Source: Sphingomonas sp. NFR15
GTDB lineage: Bacteria; Pseudomonadota; Alphaproteobacteria; Sphingomonadales; Sphingomonadaceae
Direction: 5' to 3'
DNA: 64,000 nucleotides
NCBI RefSeq assembly: GCF_900103265.1
Contig: NZ_FMWX01000003.1
Location: 496,001-560,000 of the forward strand
Position numbers and translations under genes: made by a program. This document shows positions 1-7,904 of this stretch, piece after piece. The first letter of the stretch is position 1, and each line of letters opens with the position of its first letter. Below the pieces are notes generated by a model that was given only the letters and a program-made list of their open reading frames with translations, had not been told where the DNA came from and ran no database searches.

Positions 1-23
1 CGATGATACGGTAGGACGGCGGC

Positions 24-455
24 ATGGCGCATCCAGAGTCCGTGTTTGATCCCGTCGCGTTCATGGCGCTGATGCAGGCCGGCCACGGCGGTCTACTCGG
101 CGTTGAGCATCGCGCGCATGGCGCCGACTGGGCGGAACTGGCGCTGCCGTACCGCGAGGCGCTGATCGGCGATCCCGAGCGCGGCGTGCTCGCCTCGGGG
201 CCGATCCTGGCCTTGATGGACACCGCGACCTCGCTCGCGGTGCATCTCAAGCATGGCGTCGAGCGCCCGCACGCGACGCTCGACCTGCGCATCGATTATG
301 TCCGCCCCGCCACGCCGGGAAAGACGGTGATCGGGCGCGGCGAATGTTACCGGATCACGCGCGCGATCGCCTTCGTGCGCGGCATCGCGCACGAAGGTGA
401 CACCGCCGATCCGATCGCCAATGTCGCCGGCACCTTCATGTTCACGGATCTGTGA
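24..455 (+). CDS. PaaI-like hotdog-fold thioesterase
   Basis: Predicted acyl-CoA thioesterase of the PaaI/hotdog family, 143 aa, probably hydrolysing acyl- or aryl-CoA esters in the cytoplasm. The mid-protein stretch GPILALMDTATSLAVHL matches the hotdog central helix, in which an acidic residue (here Asp) is catalytic. The following ATLDLRIDYVRPA matches the core strand of the family. Length fits a single hotdog domain. It starts at an ATG with no strong upstream site visible this close to the window edge. It overlaps the next gene (TGATG), which is a second hotdog protein, so the two are probably co-translated and may form a heteromer. The substrate cannot be deduced. Confidence 0.85.
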   Translation: MAHPESVFDPVAFMALMQAGHGGLLGVEHRAHGADWAELALPYREALIGDPERGVLASGPILALMDTATSLAVHLKHGVERPHATLDLRIDYVRPATPGKTVIGRGECYRITRAIAFVRGIAHEGDTADPIANVAGTFMFTDL

Positions 456-832
456 TGGACGATCTGCCCTATGCGCACGCGCTCGGCGCCACGCCCGTGG
501 CAGGCGATCCGACGCTGTTGACCTTGCCCTTCGCGAACGCGGTGGTCGGGCGGCCCGGCTTCCTGCATGGCGGCGCAATCGGCGGGTTCCTCGAGGTCGC
601 CTCGATCGTCGCTTTGCGCCACGCGCTCGGCATCGAAAGCGATGCGCGGATCAAGCCGATCAACCTGACGGTCGATTTCATGCGCGGCGGGCGCGACAAG
701 CCGACCTTCGCGCGCGGCGTCGTCACGCGACTGGGCACGCGCGTCGCCAATGTCGATGCGACCGCGTGGCAGGATGATCCCGCGCGGCCGATCGCGGCGG
801 CGCGGATGAACTATCTGATCGTGCGCGCATGA
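455..832 (+). CDS. Second PaaI-like thioesterase
   Basis: Second hotdog-fold thioesterase of a tandem pair, 125 aa. GFLHGGAIGGFLEVASIVAL resembles the hotdog helix with its HGG turn, and IKPINLTVDFMRGG is the expected core strand. A GTG at 452 is also in frame, but the ATG at 455 overlaps the previous stop as TGATG and is preferred. Its own stop overlaps the next start (ATGA). The tandem arrangement suggests duplication, or a heteromeric enzyme in which only one subunit carries the full catalytic set. Substrate unknown. Confidence 0.82.
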   Translation: MDDLPYAHALGATPVAGDPTLLTLPFANAVVGRPGFLHGGAIGGFLEVASIVALRHALGIESDARIKPINLTVDFMRGGRDKPTFARGVVTRLGTRVANVDATAWQDDPARPIAAARMNYLIVRA

Positions 833-1275
833 ACCCGATTGAGGCCCTGTTGGGGACCGCGCAGGCGGCGCGGCAGGCGGGCGATCTTGCCGCCGCGATC
901 GACCATCAGACGGTCGCGATCGAGATGCTGCGCGGCGGCAGCAACCCGCTCGCTTTGGCGCAGGCCCTGCGCCACCGCGCCGACATGCTGATCGCGAGCG
1001 ACCGCGCCGGCGATGCCGAGCAGGATTGCGCGCAAGCCTTGTGGTTCTATGCGCAGGTGCCCGACGCGCCGCCGCTCGACATCGCCAACGCGGTGCGCTG
1101 CGCGGCGACCCAAGCCGAGGCGGTCGGCGACGTGGCGGGCGCGATCCTGCTGTGGCGCGAGGCGCGGACCCGCTATGCCGCGCTGACGGACTTGTTCGAA
1201 GCGATGACCGGCAGCGCCGCCAACCCCGGCGTTGCGGAAGCAACCGCGCGGATCGAGGCGCTGGGCGGGGAGTAG
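829..1275 (+). CDS. TPR-like hypothetical protein
   Basis: Unrecognised 148-aa protein, mostly alpha-helical, with alanine-rich helix pairs resembling tetratricopeptide repeats (for example residues about 8-35, 40-65 and 85-115). There is no signal peptide or membrane segment. Its start overlaps the preceding thioesterase stop by four bases (ATGA), so it is translationally coupled to that gene and is the third member of the operon. A scaffold or partner role for the thioesterases is possible but is inference only. A palindromic repeat follows directly. Confidence 0.7.
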   Translation: MNPIEALLGTAQAARQAGDLAAAIDHQTVAIEMLRGGSNPLALAQALRHRADMLIASDRAGDAEQDCAQALWFYAQVPDAPPLDIANAVRCAATQAEAVGDVAGAILLWREARTRYAALTDLFEAMTGSAANPGVAEATARIEALGGE

Positions 1276-1290
1276 CGCGACTCACGTGCT

Positions 1291-1373
1291 CCGTTCGTGC
1301 TGAGCGAAGTCGAAGCACGTGCCCCAAGCGCTTCGCCTGCGGCACGCCCTTCGACTTCGCTCAGGGCGAACGG
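1291..1373. repeat. Palindromic repeat, family A
   Basis: Imperfect long inverted repeat. The left arm begins CCGTTCGTGCTGAGCGAAGT and the right arm ends TTCGCTCAGGGCGAACGG, with a GC-rich centre. Other copies of the same family lie at 15624-15704 (inside sufC), 32780-32845 and 44199-44315. It sits between convergent genes and could also serve as a bidirectional terminator hairpin. Confidence 0.85.
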
Positions 1374-1384
1374 TCGATGTGAGA

Positions 1385-1633
1385 TTACCGCTCGCAATTC
1401 TCGCCATGCGCGCGGCGGCAGTCCGCCGCCGCCTTGCGCCGCTCACGCCCCTCGCGCGCCTCTTGCTTGCGCATCTTGCGGCCGTAATTGCGGTCGGCCT
1501 CGGACTGGCTGGTCGTCGTCCAGTCAACGGCTTTCGAGGTGACGCGCACCGGAGCGGTCACGACATGCGCGACGGTGCGGACACAGCCTCCCGCGAGCAG
1601 GGGAAGGGCGGCCAGGATTAACACGGTACGCAT
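1385..1633 (-). CDS. Small predicted lipoprotein
   Basis: Unrecognised 82-aa protein with a clear lipoprotein signal: MRTVLILAALPLLAGGC places a lipobox LAGG-C with Cys at residue 17. After the Cys comes a short threonine/valine-rich stretch and then a highly charged Arg/Lys/Glu-rich helix (about 45-82), which could be a coiled coil in the periplasm. It lies 9 bases downstream of the glycerophosphodiesterase gene on the same strand, so the two may share a transcript. Function unknown. Confidence 0.65.
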   Translation of the reverse strand: MRTVLILAALPLLAGGCVRTVAHVVTAPVRVTSKAVDWTTTSQSEADRNYGRKMRKQEAREGRERRKAAADCRRAHGENCER

Positions 1634-1642
1634 GAAACACTC

Positions 1643-2758
1643 TCATTTTTGGGCGGCCGCCCGCGCCGCCGCCCCGATATCGGGGAAGTCGGTGAAGAAG
1701 CCGTCGATGCCAAGCCGCAGATATAGCTGAATTTCGTCAGAAAGACGGCCATGTGCTGCAGGCGCCGCCCCCGCCCTGAAGCTCGGGATCAGAAAGACGT
1801 TCTCCGCCCGGAAGGTCCAGGGGTGCAGCCGCAGGCCGGCGGCATGCGCATCCCGCACCAGCACCGATGGCGGCGCGTCGCCGTTCTGGATCATGTCCAG
1901 CCCCGGACCGATCCCGTAAGCATAGCGCGCGATCTGCTTGAGGCCCGCGGGCGTGGCCATAGCGGCATAGCTCGGCGCGGCCTTGTCGGCGGGGCCGCCC
2001 TCGGCTCCCATCAACTGGATCAACCGGATTCCGGTCAGCGAATGAATGTGCTTGAGGTTGTTGACCTCGAACGACTGGATGAACACCGGGTCGGTCGGCT
2101 TGCTCCAGCCCGCCTTTTTCAATTGCGCGACCAACGCTTCGTCCATCGGCAGCCCGATCGACGCGAAATAGCTCGGGTGCTTGGTCTCGGGATAGATGCC
2201 GATCGTGCGGTGCGTCTCCTTCGTCCGGCGCTTGGCGAGCGCGATCACCTCGTCGAGCGTCGGAATGGTGAACTGGCCATCATATTTGGCGCTGGCGGGG
2301 CGCAGGGACGGCAGCCGTTCCTTGGCGCGCAGCGTCTTCAACTCGGCAAGCGTGAAATCCTCGGTGAACCAGCCGGTGTGGGTCTCGCCGTCGATCACTT
2401 TGGTGGTTTTCCGCGCGGCGAACTCGGGGTGGCTGGCGACATCGGTGGTGCCGGTGATATCGTTCTCGTGGCGTGCCACGAACACCTTGTCCTTGGTCAG
2501 CACCAGATCGGGCTCGATGAAATCGACGCCCTGGTCGATCGCGAGGTCATAGGAAGCAAGCGTATGCTCGGGGCGATAGCCGCTCGCGCCGCGATGGCCG
2601 ATCAGCACGATCGGCGCCTTGGGGTCGAGCCGGGGCACGGATATATCCTGTCCGACCGCCGCCGCCGGCGCGAGCAGCAGCGCGGCCGCGACGAGCCGAT
2701 CGATCGAGGCTCGCGAAAGACCTCGCTTTGCCGTATCGAGCGCGGAAACCATCATCAT
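1643..2758 (-). CDS. glpQ: Periplasmic glycerophosphodiester phosphodiesterase
   Basis: Hydrolyses glycerophosphodiesters from phospholipid breakdown to glycerol-3-phosphate and an alcohol. About 371 aa, close to the periplasmic GlpQ type. An N-terminal hydrophobic stretch (LVAAALLLAPAAAVGQ) is a Sec signal peptide. The GDPD fold starts with IGHRGASGYRPEHTLASY (catalytic His and Arg), followed by IEPDLVLTKD (metal-binding Glu and Asp) and ARHENDI. Three in-frame ATGs occur at 2758, 2755 and 2752. The longer reading from a TTG at 2782 adds residues before the signal peptide and is less likely. It is divergent from xdhC. Confidence 0.9.
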   Translation of the reverse strand: MMMVSALDTAKRGLSRASIDRLVAAALLLAPAAAVGQDISVPRLDPKAPIVLIGHRGASGYRPEHTLASYDLAIDQGVDFIEPDLVLTKDKVFVARHENDITGTTDVASHPEFAARKTTKVIDGETHTGWFTEDFTLAELKTLRAKERLPSLRPASAKYDGQFTIPTLDEVIALAKRRTKETHRTIGIYPETKHPSYFASIGLPMDEALVAQLKKAGWSKPTDPVFIQSFEVNNLKHIHSLTGIRLIQLMGAEGGPADKAAPSYAAMATPAGLKQIARYAYGIGPGLDMIQNGDAPPSVLVRDAHAAGLRLHPWTFRAENVFLIPSFRAGAAPAAHGRLSDEIQLYLRLGIDGFFTDFPDIGAAARAAAQK

Positions 2759-2865
2759 CACAGGCGTTGTCCCAAGTTCCAAGCGTCACACGCCCGCGCT
2801 GATGCAACAGGATCATGACACCTTGACGATAACCGCCTCCGCAACGACCGGTCCGGTGCGCCCGC

Positions 2866-3786
2866 ATGGCCGATAACGATTCTGTCCTCGCCGCCGCCGC
2901 GCAGTGGCGCGGCGCGCCGATGGCGCTCGCCACCGTGGTCTCGACCTGGGGATCGGCGCCGCGCCCGCGCGGCAGCCATATGCTCGTCCATGCCGATGGC
3001 CGTTTCGAAGGCTCGGTCTCGGGCGGCTGCGTCGAGAGCGATATCCTCGCGACCGCCGCCGCGGTGATCGCGGGCGCGCCGTTCCAGCTCAAGGACTATG
3101 GCGTCGCCGATGCTGCCGCCTGGGAAGTCGGTTTGCCCTGCGGTGGGCAGATCGCGGTGCTGGTCCAGCCGGTCGGGGCGGAGGGGTTCGATCCCGAACT
3201 GTTCGACCGTATCGCCGAGGCGCGCGACGCGGGCCGGGCGCTCACCGTCACGACCGATCTCGATACCGGCCAGTCGAGTCTGCGCCCGGCGGAGGGCGCC
3301 GCTTTCGTCAACCGTTACGATCCGCCGCGCCGGCTGCTGATCGTCGGTGCGGTCCAGATCGCGCAGGCTTTGTGCGGGCTCGCGCGCGAACTGGGCATCG
3401 CCACCACGCTGATCGACCCGCGTGCGCGCTTCCTGACGCCCGAGCGCTTCCCCGGCGTCACGCTCGACGATCGCTGGCCCGACGAGGCGATCGCAGCGCT
3501 CGCGCCCGGCCCCGGCACGGCGGTGGTCACGCTCAGCCACGATACCAAGATTGACGATCCCGCGCTGATCGCCGCGCTCGCGGCGCCCACGCGCTATGTC
3601 GGCGCGCTCGGCTCCCGGCGCAGCCATGCCGCCCGGCGCGAGCGGCTCGCGGCGGCTGGTGTATCGGCAGACGACATCGGCCGGATCGACGCGCCGGTCG
3701 GGATCGACATCGGCGCGATCGGTCCCGCCGAGATCGCCTTGTCGATCGCGGCGGCGATGGTGAAGGCGTTCCATGATCGCGCCTGA
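2866..3786 (+). CDS. XdhC-family molybdenum cofactor maturation protein
   Basis: XdhC/CoxI-like protein, 306 aa. In known systems XdhC binds molybdenum cofactor and helps sulfurate and insert it into xanthine-dehydrogenase-type hydroxylases. An N-terminal XdhC domain (WRGAPMALATVVSTWGSAPR, then GSVSGGCVESDI) is followed by a C-terminal Rossmann-like domain from about residue 155 (RRLLIVGAVQIAQAL), as in the family. It overlaps the next gene, a MocA-like nucleotidyltransferase, by 14 bases. The pairing is typical of Moco hydroxylase accessory genes, yet no hydroxylase subunit gene lies in this window. Confidence 0.88.
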   Translation: MADNDSVLAAAAQWRGAPMALATVVSTWGSAPRPRGSHMLVHADGRFEGSVSGGCVESDILATAAAVIAGAPFQLKDYGVADAAAWEVGLPCGGQIAVLVQPVGAEGFDPELFDRIAEARDAGRALTVTTDLDTGQSSLRPAEGAAFVNRYDPPRRLLIVGAVQIAQALCGLARELGIATTLIDPRARFLTPERFPGVTLDDRWPDEAIAALAPGPGTAVVTLSHDTKIDDPALIAALAAPTRYVGALGSRRSHAARRERLAAAGVSADDIGRIDAPVGIDIGAIGPAEIALSIAAAMVKAFHDRA

Positions 3787-4399
3787 CCGGCTTGCGCCGG
3801 CCCGCGCCGCGCTGGTGCTGCTCGCCGCCGGCAAATCCGAACGGTTCGGGCTGTCGGACAAGCTGGGCGCGGCCTTCCTCGGCAAGCCGCTCGGCTATCA
3901 CGTCGTCACCGCGCTGGCGGCGGTGCCGTTCCAGGCGCGGATCGCGGTGTGCGACGGCGGTGCCCTCGATTACGCCGCGCGCGGCTATCAGGTCGTCGTC
4001 ACCGATCGCGCCGAGGCGGGCGTGTCCTATTCGGTGCGCCTCGGCGTCAAGGCGGCCCGCGCGGCGGGGTGCGATGCGGTGCTGCTCGCGCTCGCCGACA
4101 TGCCGCGCGTCACCGCCGCGCACATCTACCGGCTGTTCGACGCCAGCACGGGCGCGGAGACGGTGGTCGCCTCCAGCGACGGAACCCAGCCGCGCCCGCC
4201 GGCCTTGTTCGGCCGGGTGCATTTCGACGCGCTCGAAACGCTGCAGGGCGACACCGGCGCGCGCCATCTGATCCTCGCGGGCAAACACGTCGTCACCGAT
4301 GCCGACGAACTGGTCGACATCGATACCGAGGAGGAACTCGCCTATCTTCAGGCCAAGTTCGGCCCAGGCCGCGCACCCGCTTTCGCAAAGGACGCATGA
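3773..4399 (+). CDS. MocA-like molybdenum cofactor nucleotidyltransferase
   Basis: NTP-transferase-fold protein of the MobA/MocA type, 208 aa. It probably transfers CMP or GMP to molybdopterin for xanthine-dehydrogenase-family enzymes. The N-terminal ALVLLAAGKSERFG is the nucleotide-binding loop (LAAGxSxRFG), and ALADMPRVTAAHI carries the metal-binding Asp of the family. The C-terminal half has the VDIDTEEEL motif seen in this family. It overlaps xdhC upstream by 14 bases and the quinone oxidoreductase downstream by ATGA, so the three genes form an operon. Confidence 0.85.
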   Translation: MIAPDRLAPARAALVLLAAGKSERFGLSDKLGAAFLGKPLGYHVVTALAAVPFQARIAVCDGGALDYAARGYQVVVTDRAEAGVSYSVRLGVKAARAAGCDAVLLALADMPRVTAAHIYRLFDASTGAETVVASSDGTQPRPPALFGRVHFDALETLQGDTGARHLILAGKHVVTDADELVDIDTEEELAYLQAKFGPGRAPAFAKDA

Positions 4400-5370
4400 T
4401 GACCCGTATCGCGATGATCGACCGCACCGGCGGACCCGAAGTGATCGGCTGGCGCGAGATGACGCTGCCCGAACCGGCGGCGGGCGAGGTGCGGATGCGC
4501 AACACGGCGGTTGGCCTCAACTTCATCGACACCTATCACCGAAGCGGGCTATATCCGGTCGATCTGCCCGCCGGCCTCGGTAGCGAAGCGGCGGGGGTGG
4601 TCGAGGCGGTCGGCGCGGGCGTGACCGATTTCGCGCCGGGCGACCGCGTCGCCACGTTCGGCCCGACGCGCGGCGCCTATGCCACCGAACGCAACGTGCC
4701 CGCGCGCGAACTCTTCAAGCTGCCCGACGCGGTCGATGATCGCACCGCCGCCGCGCTGATGCTCAAAGGCTGCACCACCGAATTCCTGGTCGAACGCTGC
4801 GCGAAGGTGCGCGCCGGGCAGACGGTGCTCGTCCATGCCGGCGCGGGTGGTGTCGGCCAGTTACTGTGCGGCTGGCTGAACGCGATCGGCGCGACCGTGA
4901 TCGCGACCGTCGGCGCGGAGGACAAGGTCGCCACCGCCAAGGCGGCGGGCGCGGCGCACGTCATCCTCTACAAGCAGATCGATACCGCCAAGGCGGTGCG
5001 CGAGATCATCGCCGAGGGCGTCGCGGTGACCTTCGACGGGGTCGGCAAGGCGACCTGGAACGCGTCGCTCGCCGCGACCGCGCGGCGGGGGCTGGTGGTC
5101 AGCTTCGGCAATGCGAGCGGGGCGGTCGAGGGCGTCAACCTCGGCGTGCTCGCGCGCAGCGGATCGCTGTTCGTCAGCCGGCCCACGCTGTTCGACTATT
5201 ACGTCACGCCGGAGGAGCGCGCCGCCGGCATCGCGCGCATGTTCGAGATGCTGGCGCGCGGCGCGATCGCCGCCAATATCGGCCAGACCTTCGCGCTAGA
5301 GGATGTCGCGGACGCGCATCGCGCGCTCGAAGCGGGGACGACCAAGGGCGCGACGATATTGCTGCCCTGA
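4396..5370 (+). CDS. Quinone oxidoreductase (zinc-independent MDR family)
   Basis: NAD(P)H:quinone reductase of the medium-chain dehydrogenase superfamily, 324 aa, cytoplasmic. The N-terminal GroES-like half contains GLNFIDTYHRSGLYP and AAGVVEAVGAGVTDF. The Rossmann half has VLVHAGAGGVGQLLCGWLNA, the AGAGGVG dinucleotide-binding turn of quinone reductases. There are no zinc-binding cysteines, as expected for this subfamily. The ATG at 4396 overlaps the mocA stop (ATGA); a second ATG follows at 4399. The open frame extends upstream, but homology-like sequence begins here. A hairpin terminator follows. Confidence 0.92.
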   Translation: MMTRIAMIDRTGGPEVIGWREMTLPEPAAGEVRMRNTAVGLNFIDTYHRSGLYPVDLPAGLGSEAAGVVEAVGAGVTDFAPGDRVATFGPTRGAYATERNVPARELFKLPDAVDDRTAAALMLKGCTTEFLVERCAKVRAGQTVLVHAGAGGVGQLLCGWLNAIGATVIATVGAEDKVATAKAAGAAHVILYKQIDTAKAVREIIAEGVAVTFDGVGKATWNASLAATARRGLVVSFGNASGAVEGVNLGVLARSGSLFVSRPTLFDYYVTPEERAAGIARMFEMLARGAIAANIGQTFALEDVADAHRALEAGTTKGATILLP

Positions 5371-5398
5371 ACAGGGCGGCGCGCGCAGCCATGAAAAA

Positions 5399-5423
5399 GG
5401 GGCCTGGCATGGCGCCAGGCCCC
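5399..5423. terminator. Bidirectional hairpin terminator
   Basis: Perfect 10-bp stem GGGGCCTGGC / GCCAGGCCCC with a 5-base loop. Five A residues precede it (a U-run for minus-strand transcripts) and GAGGTTTTG follows it (a weak U-run for plus-strand transcripts). It lies between the convergent quinone reductase gene and the small lipoprotein gene and can end both transcripts. Confidence 0.8.
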
Positions 5424-5534
5424 GAGGTTTTGTCCAGGGAGCACCCGGAACGACTCGACCCCCGTCGTAACGGGTATAGATAGTATCGTCGTATCGCGCG
5501 CGGCCGGGAAAGCCCGAGCCGCCCGCGATGCCGA

Positions 5535-5723
5535 TTACATCGCGTTCGCGGTCGTCGCGTTCGCGTCCACAACGTTCGCGTCGTCGACGGTGGTCAGGTT
5601 CGACTCTTCGACGACCGTGTCATTGCTGACGATCGTGTCGTTGGAGGTCTCGGTCTTGGGCGTGCAAGCGGCGGCGCCCAGAGCAGCAGCGGCGATCAGC
5701 GACATCGTGACGAACTTCTTCAT
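5535..5723 (-). CDS. Small acidic predicted lipoprotein
   Basis: Unrecognised 62-aa secreted protein. MKKFVTMSLIAAAALGAAAC is a lipoprotein signal with lipobox GAAA-C. The mature part is low-complexity, rich in Asp, Asn, Thr and Val, with repeated SNDT, DDAN and DANA segments. An upstream ATG at 5738 would add MGETS, but a GGGAGAAAC ribosome-binding site lies just before the ATG at 5723, which is chosen. Small Asn/Asp-rich lipoproteins of this form are common in sphingomonads. Function unknown. Confidence 0.75.
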   Translation of the reverse strand: MKKFVTMSLIAAAALGAAACTPKTETSNDTIVSNDTVVEESNLTTVDDANVVDANATTANAM

Positions 5724-6044
5724 GGACGTTTCTCCCATAGTTGGTCAGGCCTTTGCCTGGGCAACCCTAGTGTTACCCCTCCCCGGCCCTGAATGTCCGA
5801 GCGCCTTATGAAAGAAAGCCGATGCGATTGGTAGGGAAATCGCACGCCCGTCGCACCGATTCCGTAATGATCTGGCGTCATTTCGTCGCAAAAATGGCCG
5901 TTTTAGGTCCATTTGGCTGACGCAAACAGCGTTTCGACGCATTTGTCGTGGGTGCCTCAGGCATGAACGCGGGCGCCGCGGCCTTGCGCCCGAACGCTCG
6001 TCCCGGCCGGCCTCGTCCGTCGTCGACCGTAGAAATAGCCGGTT
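5724..6044. other. Intergenic stretch, no gene seen
   Basis: About 320 bases between the small lipoprotein gene (start at 5723, minus) and the stop of the acyl-CoA ligase gene at 6045 (minus). Its right half is the 3' flank of nothing upstream and its left half must hold the lipoprotein promoter. A stop-free minus-strand frame at 5745-5942 lacks a convincing start or composition. I see no convincing hairpin with a U-run, no repeat of the families listed here and no clear consensus promoter. Confidence 0.5.
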
Positions 6045-7829
6045 TCAGCTTCGGTACAGCGCGTCGAGCCGCTCGCCATAAACGTCGCGCAGGACGTGAC
6101 GCCGGACCTTGAGCGAGGGCGTGAGCTGTCCGTTCTCGATGCTGAACGGCTCCTCCGCCAGCACGTATCGGCGCACGCGCTCGATCACCGAGAGGTCGCG
6201 ATTCACCCGCTCGACCGCCTGGCCGATGATCGTGCGATATTCGCTATTCTCCGCCAGCCGCGCGAAATTGCACGGGTCGCCGTTGGCCGCGCACCATTGC
6301 TGGGTCCAGTCGGGATCGGGCACGAGCAGCGCGACCATATAAGGTTTGCGATCGCCATAGACCATTGCCTGCGCGATTTCGGGCTGGAGCGTCAGCATCC
6401 CCTCGACCCGCTGCGGCGCGACATTGTCGCCCTTGTCGTTGACGATGATGTCCTTCTTGCGGTCGGTGATCTTGATGCGGCCTCGCGCGTCGATCAGTCC
6501 GATATCGCCGGTGTGGAGCCAGCCGTCCTGGAGGACGCGCGCGCTTTCCTCCGGGTTGCGCCAATAGCCGTGCATGACGAGTTCGCCGCGCACCAGGATT
6601 TCGCCGTCCGCCGCGATGCGCACCTCGGTATCGGCGAGCGGGGGGCCGACGGTGTCCATCTGGAGACCGACAGAGGGACGGTTGCACGACACCACCGGCG
6701 CCGATTCGGTCTGGCCGTAGCCTTGCAGGAAGGTGAGCCCGAGCGAGTCGAAGAACACGCCGACCTCGGGGGTGAGCGGCGCCCCGCCGGAGACCATCGC
6801 CTTGATCCGCCCGCCGAACCGCTTGGCGATCTTGGGCCGCAGCGTCGCGCCGATCAGCAGGTCGAGAGCCTTGTCGAACGCGCGCGGTTCGCCGCGATAG
6901 CGCCGCATGCCGATCTCGACCGCGCGGTCGAGCAGCCACGGCGCGATGCCGCCCTGTTTCTCGACTTCCTTGGTGATGCGCGCGCGCAGCACTTCGAACA
7001 ACCGCGGCACCACCACCATGATCGTCGGGCGCACCTCGGAGATATTGGCGGCGAGCTTCTCGATGCCTTCGGCGTAATAGATCTGTCCACCCAGCCCGAT
7101 CGGCAGATACTGGCCGGCGGTATGCTCATAGGCGTGGCTGAGCGGCAGGAACGATAGAAACACCTCGTCGTCCCAGCCAAAATCCTCGGCGATGATCGCC
7201 GATGTGCCGGCGACATTGTGCAGGATCGCGCCGTGGTGCTGCATCACCCCGCGCGGCGCGCCACCGGTGCCGCTGGTGTAGATGATGCACGCGGTATCCT
7301 CGCGCCTCGCGGTCGCGGCGATCGTCTCGGGGCCGCAGCGATGCGCCGCGATCAGATCCGCCCAGCGATGGAGGTCGAGCGCGCCCGACTGGCCGAGGCG
7401 GATATCCTCCATCCCGATCACGGTGCGGATCGTGCTCGATCGAATCGCGGCGGGCAGCAGCGTGCGCGCGAGCTTCGCGCTCGACACGATCACCGCGCTC
7501 GCGCCCGAATTCTCGATGATATGGCCATGATCGCGCTCGGTATTGGTGGTGTAGGCAGGTACGGTGATGCAGCCCGCCGCCATGATCGCGAGATCGCTGA
7601 TGCACCATTCGGGCCGGTTCTCGGAAACGAGCATCACCCGGTCACCCGGCTTCAGCCCGATCGCCTTCAGCCCCGCCGCGAGGCTCGCGACGCGATCCGC
7701 GACGAGCCGCCACGAGATCGGCGTCCAGTCGCCGCCCTCCTTATGCCAGAGGAACGGCGCGTCGCCCTTGTCGGCCGCGCGTGCGAGGAACATCGCGACC
7801 AGATTGGGAAAATGTTCGAGCCTGCGCAT
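6045..7829 (-). CDS. AMP-dependent long-chain acyl-CoA synthetase
   Basis: ANL-superfamily ligase, 594 aa, predicted to activate a fatty acid with ATP to the acyl-adenylate and then the CoA thioester, at or near the membrane. The AMP-binding P-loop is YTSGTGGAPRGV at about residues 184-195. Also visible are QGYGQTESAPVV, a GDIGLIDARGRIKITDRKKD hinge and a C-terminal domain. Two P-loop residues differ from the usual TSGTTGxPKG (Gly for Thr, Arg for Lys). Length and the N-terminal region fit long-chain (FAA1-like) enzymes rather than acetyl-CoA synthetase. It appears to be a single-gene transcript. Confidence 0.9.
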   Translation of the reverse strand: MRRLEHFPNLVAMFLARAADKGDAPFLWHKEGGDWTPISWRLVADRVASLAAGLKAIGLKPGDRVMLVSENRPEWCISDLAIMAAGCITVPAYTTNTERDHGHIIENSGASAVIVSSAKLARTLLPAAIRSSTIRTVIGMEDIRLGQSGALDLHRWADLIAAHRCGPETIAATARREDTACIIYTSGTGGAPRGVMQHHGAILHNVAGTSAIIAEDFGWDDEVFLSFLPLSHAYEHTAGQYLPIGLGGQIYYAEGIEKLAANISEVRPTIMVVVPRLFEVLRARITKEVEKQGGIAPWLLDRAVEIGMRRYRGEPRAFDKALDLLIGATLRPKIAKRFGGRIKAMVSGGAPLTPEVGVFFDSLGLTFLQGYGQTESAPVVSCNRPSVGLQMDTVGPPLADTEVRIAADGEILVRGELVMHGYWRNPEESARVLQDGWLHTGDIGLIDARGRIKITDRKKDIIVNDKGDNVAPQRVEGMLTLQPEIAQAMVYGDRKPYMVALLVPDPDWTQQWCAANGDPCNFARLAENSEYRTIIGQAVERVNRDLSVIERVRRYVLAEEPFSIENGQLTPSLKVRRHVLRDVYGERLDALYRS

Positions 7830-7904
7830 CCCTGCTCCTGCCGGCTCCTTGATCGGGCCGTCTTATCCTACCCATACCGCCGTCGAGGGTTCCGCCCTAC
7901 AGGA

